From Methanobacteriota archaeon (GTDB lineage Archaea; Thermoplasmatota; Thermoplasmata; RBG-16-68-12), in assembly GCA_005878635.1 (NCBI GenBank), contig VBLS01000017.1, positions 1-6,840 of the forward strand: a stretch of 6,840 nucleotides of DNA, in the 5' to 3' direction. This document shows, in pieces, positions 1-4,720 of the stretch. The stretch's first letter is position 1. Every line of letters starts with the position of its first letter. The notes beneath the pieces were generated by a model. That model worked only from the letters and a program-made list of their open reading frames with translations, did no database searches and had not been told where the DNA came from. Both the position numbers and the translations under genes were made by a program.

Positions 1-125
1 ACGCGACGAATTCGTTCGATGCGGAAGGCGAGCGGCGGGAGCGTTAATCCGGCTCGACGTTATCAATGTACGGAACCGGTTCCCACCCCGCACAACTGTC
101 GTCCTACGCGCATGCATGTGGCCTC
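1..125. other. Left-edge intergenic region with two palindromes and a possible gene tail
   Basis: No convincing complete gene lies here. Reading frame 3 is open from the edge to a TAA at 45-47 and would encode a charged tail ending EGERRER. That could be the C-terminus of an upstream gene, but fourteen codons are too few to support it. Two perfect palindromes are visible: ACGAATTCGT at 6-15 and GGAACCGGTTCC at 72-83. The second lies about 100 bases before the start of the first gene and could be a regulator site. An in-frame upstream start for that gene at 66 is possible on paper, but its extra 36 residues are Cys/His-rich and lie in front of a clean signal peptide, so I treat this stretch as non-coding. 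Confidence 0.35.
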
Positions 126-157
126 ATGCCGCGAAACCTATTTCTCAAATGCGGCAT
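126..157 (+). promoter_or_regulatory. Archaeal BRE/TATA-like promoter inside a 7-bp inverted repeat
   Basis: GCGAAA at 131-136 followed by CCTATTTCT at 137-145 resembles an archaeal BRE plus TATA box. The expected transcription start about 25 bases downstream falls near 165-168, a few bases before the start codon at 174, which implies an almost leaderless message. The element is framed by a perfect inverted repeat, ATGCCGC at 126-132 and GCGGCAT at 151-157, with an 18-base spacer holding the TATA element. A protein bound to these arms would probably block TBP/TFB, so this may be an operator. The promoter assignment is by consensus and position only. Confidence 0.45.
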
Positions 158-173
158 CCTCCGGGCTTTGAGG

Positions 174-731
174 ATGGGACACGTGAAGCGCACTCTAGCC
201 CTCGTCTTCGGGCTGGCCGCCGTCCTGTTGTTCGCCCCGATCGCGCGGGCGGACTTCCCCGGCGGGAAGAGTCCCTACCGAGACCTCGCCCCGTTGAGCC
301 ACGCCCCGGGCGTGACCCCGGCGGACGGCGGGGATGAGCACGGCGACGACGGAGCCCACGACGGCTCCCACGCCGGCGATGGGAGCGCCTCGTCCGACAA
401 GCACAACGACACGGATGACGACGAGGCATGCGACGCGCAAGACCACGACGACGACCAAGGCGACGACCACGATGGCCAAGACGCCCCGGCGCAGGCTCCT
501 GCGCAGGCGCAAGGCCATGACGCGGACGACGGCGACGAAGGCTGCCCGGGCGACACCGGGAACCAGCCTGGATCGAACCCTGGCACGAACCCCGGGACGG
601 GAGACCAGGGCCCCTCGACCCAGTCGGTGCCTTCGGGCATGTCCCCGTGGGTGTGGCTTCTCCTGATCGTCATCGCGGGCGCGGCGACCTCGACGGCGTA
701 CGTCCTCCGACGGCGCATGAAAGCTCGGTAG
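174..731 (+). CDS. Exported, C-terminally membrane-anchored Asp/His-rich protein
   Basis: I do not recognise a named family. The 185-residue product has a clear signal peptide: MGHVKR, then a hydrophobic core (residues 7-22), then an A-x-A site ending IARA, with the mature protein beginning at Asp27. Residues 51-125 are low complexity and very rich in Asp, His and Gly, with two isolated cysteines (86 and 124). A Pro/Gly/Asn/Thr stalk follows (about 126-155), then a membrane helix (about 157-177) and a basic RRRMKAR tail. The expected topology is a type I surface protein with an acidic ectodomain outside the cell. The composition suggests divalent-cation binding, but no defined metal motif is present. 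ATG 174 is chosen because a TATA-like element lies the right distance upstream; GTG 183 is an alternative, with GAGG at 170-173 nine bases before it. The antisense Val-rich translation is only a mirror of the GAC codons. It ends facing the similarly acidic exported gene at 858-1226. Confidence 0.75.
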   Translation: MGHVKRTLALVFGLAAVLLFAPIARADFPGGKSPYRDLAPLSHAPGVTPADGGDEHGDDGAHDGSHAGDGSASSDKHNDTDDDEACDAQDHDDDQGDDHDGQDAPAQAPAQAQGHDADDGDEGCPGDTGNQPGSNPGTNPGTGDQGPSTQSVPSGMSPWVWLLLIVIAGAATSTAYVLRRRMKAR

Positions 732-736
732 AACCG

Positions 737-790
737 TTTTTAGGAGGCCCGGTTCCCGGAAGCACCGGGAGGCGGGCTGTCCGATCTTTT
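737..790 (+). terminator. Possible terminator between the convergent acidic-protein genes
   Basis: A run of five T at 737-741 lies just after the stop codon of the plus-strand gene. It is followed by a short hairpin, TCCCGG at 754-759 pairing with CCGGGA at 765-770, and a second T-run at 787-790. Archaeal termination usually depends on T-tracts, so 737-741 alone may suffice for the plus gene. For the opposing gene, the minus strand at 828-841 is pyrimidine-rich and could act the same way. The remainder of 732-857 holds nothing else I can name. Confidence 0.3.
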
Positions 791-857
791 ATTGAGTCAA
801 CGCCGACCGAGCGCCCTGCCTCAACGGAGAGGAAAGAGAAGTAGAGACGGGACGAGC

Positions 858-1226
858 TCAGTCGTCGGTCTCGTTGTCGCCGGCTTCGTTCGACTCGTGC
901 TGGTCGCTCGTCTCGTTCGGCTCGCACATCTCTTTGTCGTCGTGCTCGCCGGTCTCGTTGTGGTCCCCCGTCTCGTTGTGGTCGTGGCCGGTCTCGTTGT
1001 GATCGCCGGTCTCGTTCCCATCGCCGCCGGACAGATGGAACCCGGCCGTCTGGGCGGTCTCGTTGTCGTCGTTCGTCTCGTTCCCCTCGCCCGACTCGTT
1101 GTTGTCATGTCCGCAGGCTTCCCCCGAATGCGGGGTGACGGACAAGGCGCCGGTATGCAACGCCACGCCGACTCCCGCGGCAGAAACGACCGCGAAGGCG
1201 AGCAACGCCATCAGAACGTTTCCCAA
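858..1226 (-). CDS. Small exported acidic protein with Asn-Glu-Thr sequon repeats
   Basis: The 122-residue product has a hydrophobic N-terminal segment (about 5-28) that should act as a signal peptide or signal anchor. A strongly hydrophilic Asn/Glu/Asp/His-rich remainder follows. I recognise no family. The ectodomain contains nine N-x-S/T glycosylation sequons: eight Asn-Glu-Thr (Asn 49, 55, 71, 77, 84, 90, 104, 118) and one Asn-Glu-Ser (Asn 43). His/Asp residues lie between them, and two cysteines (38 and 101) bracket the core. If exported and N-glycosylated it would be densely decorated; the His/Asp content also permits metal binding. The TTG start at 1226 is chosen because GGAGG lies nine bases upstream. 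ATG at 1211 is a good alternative and would leave 117 residues. Odd point: the TTG form has no basic residues before the hydrophobic core, although RLRVGWRR is encoded in frame just upstream without a usual start codon. The opposite strand is also open and hydrophobic, but this strand has much better third-position G/C. Confidence 0.65.
   Translation of the reverse strand: MGNVLMALLAFAVVSAAGVGVALHTGALSVTPHSGEACGHDNNESGEGNETNDDNETAQTAGFHLSGGDGNETGDHNETGHDHNETGDHNETGEHDDKEMCEPNETSDQHESNEAGDNETDD
868..1082 (-). repeat. Dispersed 8-bp coding repeat AACGAGAC (eight copies)
   Basis: The minus-strand octamer AACGAGAC, seen as GTCTCGTT on the plus strand, occurs eight times between 868 and 1082, each time encoding the Asn-Glu-Thr tripeptide. 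Spacing varies in whole codons, mostly 18-21 bases with a few larger gaps. Codon choice is identical for Asn (AAC) and Glu (GAG) in every copy. This suggests expansion by local duplication, though high G+C codon bias also contributes. Confidence 0.75.
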
Positions 1227-1491
1227 AGGAATTCGCCTCCATCCGACGCGAAGTCGCGGTGCCGGATAACACTCATTGCACGGTCATCGAAGTGAGAACG
1301 GATGGATGGCGCCGACCTCTCGATCGTCGAGACGGCAGAATTGCCCGCTCGTTCGGGACCGCCCCAGATGCAATCGGATGCGACCACTTGGACGGCTAGG
1401 CCTTATCCCCTCGGGACCGCTTAATGTGACGTCCTCTCCTAGGGCGCACGTGCGCTCGCGGATCGTTGGGGTCGGGGTACCAGGCGCCACA
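1227..1491. promoter_or_regulatory. Divergent intergenic region with a 12-bp palindrome
   Basis: This 265-base gap separates the minus-strand sequon-rich gene from the first ribbon-helix-helix gene. A continuous frame runs through it into the downstream gene, but its translation is basic, Arg/Pro-rich and unlike the conserved protein, so it is read as non-coding. TATA-like candidates for the plus gene are CCTTATCC at 1401-1408 and TTAATG at 1421-1426; neither is strong. A perfect palindrome, GCGCACGTGCGC, lies at 1444-1455, about where transcription would begin from the second candidate. It could be an autoregulatory site. On the minus strand a weak TTAT element near 1265-1271 might serve the other gene. 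Confidence 0.35.
1236..1240 (-). promoter_or_regulatory. Shine-Dalgarno GGAGG deciding a TTG start
   Basis: On the minus strand GGAGG lies nine bases before TTG at 1226-1224. This is the strongest ribosome-binding site near the gene and supports TTG over ATG 1211. Confidence 0.5.
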
Positions 1492-2061
1492 GTGGCGACC
1501 AAGAAAGGGAACCGCACGGAGCACGAAAATCCGACGTTCCGGCTTGACACCTCCATCATCGATGCGATTCGCCGAGATTCGGCGGACGAAGGGTTGAGCG
1601 CGAACAGCCTCGCGAACCGTCAGCTGGAGCGGTACACCGAATGGGACCGCCTCGAGTCGAAATTCGGCTTCATGACGCTGCGGGATCGGATGTTCCGCGA
1701 CATGTTGGCCCGGGTCTCGCCCGCCGATCTCGCCGCCTTAGGTCGGGAGCAGGGACCCGTCGAGGCGACCGAATACATGCTCCTCCGATGGAAGGCGATC
1801 AGCCTGGCCAACTTCGTCCGGTTCGTCAAGAACTATGCGAAGTTCGCGACGCAGTTCGAGCTGCAGCACCACGTGGCGGACGGACACGAACTCGTGTTCG
1901 TCCATTCCCTCGGAGAGAACTGGTCGGTCTACCTCGAGGCCTTCATGCTCGCGGCCCTCGAGGGCGTCTTCGGGATCCACGCCGAGAGCGAGCGAACGGA
2001 CGAAAGTGTCGTGTTGACCTTCCCCGACGTTAACGTTCCCGCCCCGAAAGGCCCAGAATAG
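1492..2061 (+). CDS. Ribbon-helix-helix protein with archaeal C-terminal domain, copy A
   Basis: This 189-residue protein is probably a DNA-binding regulator. Residues 15-50 fit a ribbon-helix-helix unit: a strand beginning FRLDTS, a first helix ending before the glycine of DEGLS, and a second helix with NSLANRQLERY. The rest (about 53-177) is a conserved mixed domain with WDRL, FVRFVKNYAKF, an HH pair, and HSLGENWSVYLEAFM near the end. I recall this two-part architecture from many uncharacterised archaeal proteins, notably in Nitrososphaeria. The role of the C-terminal domain is unknown; ligand sensing or dimerisation is possible. GTG 1492 is chosen because conserved sequence starts just after it and the paralogue at 2218 begins with the same GTG-GCG at the same place relative to the domain. 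The longer in-frame extension upstream looks spurious. No clear Shine-Dalgarno is seen. The short tail is acidic and Pro-rich, unlike the basic tail of copy B. DNA binding is inferred, not shown. Confidence 0.8.
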   Translation: MATKKGNRTEHENPTFRLDTSIIDAIRRDSADEGLSANSLANRQLERYTEWDRLESKFGFMTLRDRMFRDMLARVSPADLAALGREQGPVEATEYMLLRWKAISLANFVRFVKNYAKFATQFELQHHVADGHELVFVHSLGENWSVYLEAFMLAALEGVFGIHAESERTDESVVLTFPDVNVPAPKGPE

Positions 2062-2090
2062 CACAAAGGCTCGGGAGCGAACGGTCGCGC

Positions 2091-2133
2091 GGGAATTATC
2101 CTACCTTGGGGAATCTATATCCGGTGGCACCGG
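2091..2133 (+). promoter_or_regulatory. Promoter of copy B with a 13-bp palindrome abutting the TATA box
   Basis: GGGGAAT at 2108-2114 followed by CTATAT at 2115-2120 fits an archaeal BRE/TATA pair and predicts a start of transcription near 2143, leaving a leader of about 75 bases before GTG 2218. Immediately after the TATA box lies a perfect inverted repeat, CCGGTG-G-CACCGG (2121-2133), between TATA and the start point, a typical place for a repressor. A smaller GTGCAC palindrome lies at 2144-2149. A second, weaker TATA-like element, AATTATCC, is at 2094-2101. Autoregulation by the ribbon-helix-helix proteins is an inference. Confidence 0.45.
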
Positions 2134-2217
2134 CTTGTCCTCGGTGCACGCCTTCGTTTGCAGGAAGCGGAGGACCGGGTTCGATGTCGGGGCCTGGCAG
2201 TCATTTGGGAGAGAGCA

Positions 2218-2844
2218 GTGGCGCGCAGCAACGGCGTCGAGAAGTACCGCAGTGTTACCCTGCGGGTGAGTTCTCCCGTCATGGACGTCGCCCGCGATGC
2301 GGCGTCGGAAGAGGGCATCAGCCTTAACAGCTTGGCGAACCGCCAACTGCGTCAGTACGCGGAATGGGACCGGCTGAAACACAAACTCGGCTACGTGACC
2401 GTCCGGGACCGCGTCTTCCAACATATCCTGGAGAAACTCCCCGACGACGAGATCATCGAACTCGGACGCCGGCTCGGAGAGGTCGAGGCCCGCGAGTACG
2501 TCACGCTGAATTGGCGGATCATGTCGCCGGACCACTTCATCCGGTTCGTCGACAACTACGCCCGGTATTCGGGGCAGTTCCACGTCGAACATCACGACGA
2601 GGCTCAACACACCCTCGTGCTCTTCCACAATCTCGGGAGCAAATGGTCCCTCTACCTGGAGGCCTTCATGGCCTCGGCCCTCGAGGCGTCGTTGAACGTC
2701 ACGGCGAGGACCCAACGGACGGACCAGAGCGTGGCCCTGACCTTTTCAATGGTCGTGACGGGCGATCGCCTGCCGAACGGCCTGGCCCGGAACGGGAAGA
2801 GGAACCCGGTCAAGCGGACCAATGGAAAGAGAGCAGCGCCATAA
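2218..2844 (+). CDS. Ribbon-helix-helix protein with archaeal C-terminal domain, copy B
   Basis: This 208-residue protein is a paralogue of the gene just upstream. From residue 15 it aligns with copy A over 162 residues without a gap; by hand I count about 77 identities (48%). The best-conserved parts are the second helix of the DNA-binding unit (NSLANRQL), the EWDRL linker, and the C-terminal block around WSLYLEAFM. The predicted role is DNA binding through residues 13-50, with an unassigned C-terminal domain at about 53-177. GTG 2218 is favoured by GGGAGAG at 2207-2213 and by the matching start of copy A; TTG 2158 is possible but has no ribosome-binding site. Unlike copy A, it ends in a basic tail of about 30 residues rich in Arg, Lys and Asn, with two NGKR motifs, which may add non-specific nucleic-acid affinity. 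It has its own likely promoter, so it need not be cotranscribed with copy A. Confidence 0.85.
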   Translation: MARSNGVEKYRSVTLRVSSPVMDVARDAASEEGISLNSLANRQLRQYAEWDRLKHKLGYVTVRDRVFQHILEKLPDDEIIELGRRLGEVEAREYVTLNWRIMSPDHFIRFVDNYARYSGQFHVEHHDEAQHTLVLFHNLGSKWSLYLEAFMASALEASLNVTARTQRTDQSVALTFSMVVTGDRLPNGLARNGKRNPVKRTNGKRAAP

Positions 2845-2965
2845 TGCAGCCATTGGATAGCTAGTGGTTGCAGGCGGTTGGCACTGCTTGCGTCTGCTTC
2901 CGGACAGTGTCACGTGCATGGGACCTCTTCATGCCCGCTCTGTGGATGGTAGGCTGGGGTGGCGG

Positions 2966-3709
2966 ATGCCGATCCAACCGTCGGGCAGTAGGGATACGCC
3001 CTCTGCCTCGCCTCCAGAGCCACAAGGGTGGGCCTCGCAGAGCCAGCGGCTGTCTCTCCACCAAGGCTCGGAGGGCGGAGGGGGAGCTCGGGGGCCGTGG
3101 GAGGACTTTGTCTCTAACCCGCCCAAGGCCGCCCACGTCGCACTCGCCGCCCCCCACTCGGCGCGGTTCGGGAACCGAATCAATTACAACATGGAAGCTG
3201 CGGCCTTGTTCGCGCTGGGTGGCGTCCGCCGCGGAGAGAAGGTCCTGCTCGTGGGATCCCACTGGCACTACCTCGACATCCTGCGTCGGGTCGAGGACCT
3301 GCTGAAGGCACAGCCCCCCGGCCTCGTCCAGCCGTCCTGGCGGAAGCGGGACATCGCGGTCTTCGAGGCCTCCGGTCTCGGGTCTGAATTTTTCGTGGAC
3401 GGCATGCCCGACCCCGGACGGTTCGAATCCTTCCTCCGGAAAGCGTCGGGTCCCAGCGGTCGTCCGCTGCGCGTGTGGAACAACCTCGGGGAACTGCTGC
3501 ACGAATCGGGCAGCCGCCGGGCGAGCCGGGCGGTCGAACGCCTCTGGCACCAGTTCCGAGACGCCGGCCGGTGCACGATCCTCTGTAGCTACTTGCTGCC
3601 GGAAGACGACCTGGAGGCCGACGTGTCCGGGCTGCGGGTCGCGTTGCGGTATCACACGCACCTCGTCCGCTTTGACCGCGATGGGGCCTCCGTCGCCCAG
3701 TTCCTGTAG
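2966..3709 (+). CDS. Stand-alone MEDS-domain sensory protein
   Basis: The product is about 247 residues, and residues 57-228 match the MEDS domain (named from methanogens, methylotrophs and the DcmR sensor). Family features visible are the opening HVALAA segment, LGGVRRGEKVLLVGS (strand after a first helix), the diagnostic FFVDGMPDPGRFE, a later NLGELLHE, and ERLWHQFRDAGRCTILCSYLLP. MEDS domains are proposed to sense small hydrocarbon-like molecules and are usually fused to a kinase, HTH or other output. None is present here, so the protein would need a partner. It should be cytoplasmic. The start is uncertain: ATG 2966 is used because GGGGTGG precedes it. Residues 1-55 are Ser/Pro/Gly-rich and unlike the family, however, so the true start may be further in, and GTG 2864 or ATG 2918 would extend it. 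No convincing promoter was found in 2845-2965. Two ribbon-helix-helix genes precede it and a diverged MEDS gene follows. Confidence 0.8.
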   Translation: MPIQPSGSRDTPSASPPEPQGWASQSQRLSLHQGSEGGGGARGPWEDFVSNPPKAAHVALAAPHSARFGNRINYNMEAAALFALGGVRRGEKVLLVGSHWHYLDILRRVEDLLKAQPPGLVQPSWRKRDIAVFEASGLGSEFFVDGMPDPGRFESFLRKASGPSGRPLRVWNNLGELLHESGSRRASRAVERLWHQFRDAGRCTILCSYLLPEDDLEADVSGLRVALRYHTHLVRFDRDGASVAQFL

Positions 3710-3744
3710 TCCGTCGACGCCCTACTAGGCCGCCGTTTGGAGTC

Positions 3745-3769
3745 GATGCGGGTTGCGCACTTCCGCATC
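3745..3769 (+). terminator. 7-bp stem hairpin after the first MEDS gene
   Basis: GATGCGG at 3745-3751 pairs perfectly with CCGCATC at 3763-3769 around an 11-base loop that itself contains TGCGCA. It lies 36 bases after the MEDS stop codon and just before a TATA-like CCTTTA at 3775-3780. It could therefore be part of the upstream gene's 3' end or an operator for the next gene. No T-run follows directly, so termination is weakly supported. Confidence 0.3.
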
Positions 3770-3774
3770 CCAAG

Positions 3775-3828
3775 CCTTTAGGAATCAACCTTGATAACAC
3801 GGAGCCGGTCGATCGAGCAGTCGATCGA
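3775..3828 (+). promoter_or_regulatory. Likely promoter of the second MEDS gene with paired TCGATCGA sites
   Basis: A weak TATA-like CCTTTA at 3775-3780 would place transcription start near 3803. Just downstream, GTCGATCGA occurs at 3808-3816 and again at 3820-3828. Each copy contains the palindrome TCGATCGA, and the copies are 12 bases apart. A third partial copy, GTCGAC, follows at 3834-3839. Such phasing would suit two regulator dimers bound side by side. Confidence 0.35.
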
Positions 3829-3866
3829 ACCCAGTCGACACGCCGGCCGAAGTCAGGGGGGAAGGA

Positions 3867-4538
3867 ATGGAGGCGGGGGCGAGGAGCTTAGCCGAGGTCT
3901 ACGAGTCCGAAGCGAGGTTGGTCGGCGACCTCGTACGCCCGGAAACGCGGATGCGGGGACCGCGACCCCGGATCGAAGCGATCCAGGACCTGGGGCCCCG
4001 CGATCACTGGGTGGACTTCGCGTCCCCCCTTGATGAACCGGCGCGGGCGATGGCCTTCGTGAGTCAGGGCCTCGCGCGCGGGGCCAAGATCGTCGCGCTC
4101 CTTCCCTCCGAGGACGTCGAACGGTACCGAGAACGAGCGGCGCTCGAAGGTCATTCGAAGGACCTCGCCGAGGGAGGGCTCGCGCTGTTCTCGATCGACG
4201 CGCAGATGGACACCTTGCGGAGTTCGGGCGCGGCCGCGGTCTTCATCTTGGCCGTCCAAGGGATCCTCCATGGCCTCGGCGCCGAGGACGCCCCCGAGAC
4301 GTGGGTCATCTCGAAGGTCACCTCGGGCCTCCTGACCCGATCGCCCCCGCGAATGGATCTCGCCTTGCGCGTCGAGGCGGCCTGGGACCTGCTGCTCCAT
4401 CCCTTCCCGACGTGCGTGTATTGCCCTCTCCCCCTGGGGATTCCCGCCGACATCCCCTTCGCCACCGATCTCGTCCGACGGCATCGGTGGGCGGCCTTGG
4501 GGGACCGCGCGATCGCGGTGGGGACTCACACCCGCTAA
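3867..4538 (+). CDS. Diverged MEDS-like sensory protein
   Basis: The 223-residue product looks like a diverged MEDS domain spanning about residues 45-190. DHWVDFASP and the following helix and strand (GLARGAKIVALLPSED) correspond to the family's opening segment. EGGLALFSIDAQ corresponds to the strand before the family's DGxPDP motif, and ALRVEAAWDLLLHPFPTCVYCPLP corresponds to the closing helix and strand. The diagnostic DGMPDP segment of the neighbouring gene is missing here and replaced by an Ala-rich hydrophobic stretch (about 120-136), so ligand binding may differ or be lost. Two cysteines (183 and 186) form C-x-x-C in the last strand region. No output domain is present. ATG 3867 follows a purine-rich GGGGGGAAGGA. 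The first 40 residues are charged and unassigned. It lies 157 bases after the canonical MEDS gene, with its own probable promoter. Being adjacent and of similar fold, the two may form a heteromer; that is inference. Confidence 0.65.
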   Translation: MEAGARSLAEVYESEARLVGDLVRPETRMRGPRPRIEAIQDLGPRDHWVDFASPLDEPARAMAFVSQGLARGAKIVALLPSEDVERYRERAALEGHSKDLAEGGLALFSIDAQMDTLRSSGAAAVFILAVQGILHGLGAEDAPETWVISKVTSGLLTRSPPRMDLALRVEAAWDLLLHPFPTCVYCPLPLGIPADIPFATDLVRRHRWAALGDRAIAVGTHTR

Positions 4539-4720
4539 TCGTGGAGGAAGGTCTCGCGGTGGGTCCGAGCGAACGCCTTCGTCCAACGCAGCGACCCTCA
4601 GCCCGGACCTCAGGACATTGCGCAACGATTGGAGATCGATTCGGGAACGTTCTCGGCACACGCCCAAGAGGCTCCCGCGCCCTCCGACTCCTTGAGGTTC
4701 GACGACCTAGAGACGGAAAC
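4539..4720. other. Short intergenic region, no clear signals
   Basis: This 182-base gap before the small membrane-protein gene has an open frame continuing into that gene, but the translation is Arg/Pro-rich and looks non-coding. An 8-bp palindrome, GAACGTTC, occurs near 4645-4652. I see no confident TATA box or terminator. Confidence 0.3.

Noticed and set aside
1..171. Frames 1 and 2 open from the left edge, possibly the end of an upstream gene
   Set aside because: Their translations are Cys/Arg-rich and cross the promoter element. Chance open frames of this length are common at this G+C.
195..518. Minus-strand Val-rich frame opposite the Asp/His-rich gene
   Set aside because: It is the antisense image of Asp codons. 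The plus strand has a signal peptide, stalk and membrane anchor in logical order.
868..1082. Short repeats with fairly regular spacing resembling a CRISPR-like or tandem array
   Set aside because: The repeat unit is only 8 bp, spacing is always a whole number of codons, and it is explained by repeated Asn-Glu-Thr in an exported protein.
792..1295. Plus-strand open frame with a very hydrophobic Leu/Val-rich translation, like a membrane protein
   Set aside because: It is the mirror of GAC/GAG/AAC codons in the minus-strand gene. The minus strand has a Shine-Dalgarno, an export signal and far better third-position G/C.
1276..1491. N-terminal extension of copy A from an upstream start
   Set aside because: The translation is Arg/Pro-rich and unconserved, while the paralogue begins at an equivalent GTG-GCG just before the conserved domain.
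1492..2844. Toxin-antitoxin reading of the ribbon-helix-helix genes
   Set aside because: Antitoxins of this fold are usually under 100 residues and sit next to a toxin gene of the RelE, MazF or PIN type. These proteins are about 190-210 residues and no toxin-like gene is adjacent.
3420..3430. GGTTCGAATCC, identical to a tRNA T-loop consensus
   Set aside because: The flanking bases do not form a proper T-stem, no anticodon or acceptor stem was found, and it lies within the conserved MEDS coding sequence (RFESF).
3888..4667. Long minus-strand frame opposite the diverged MEDS gene
   Set aside because: Low-complexity Arg/Gly/Asp translation without recognisable domains; the plus strand carries MEDS-like framework motifs and a purine-rich ribosome-binding site.
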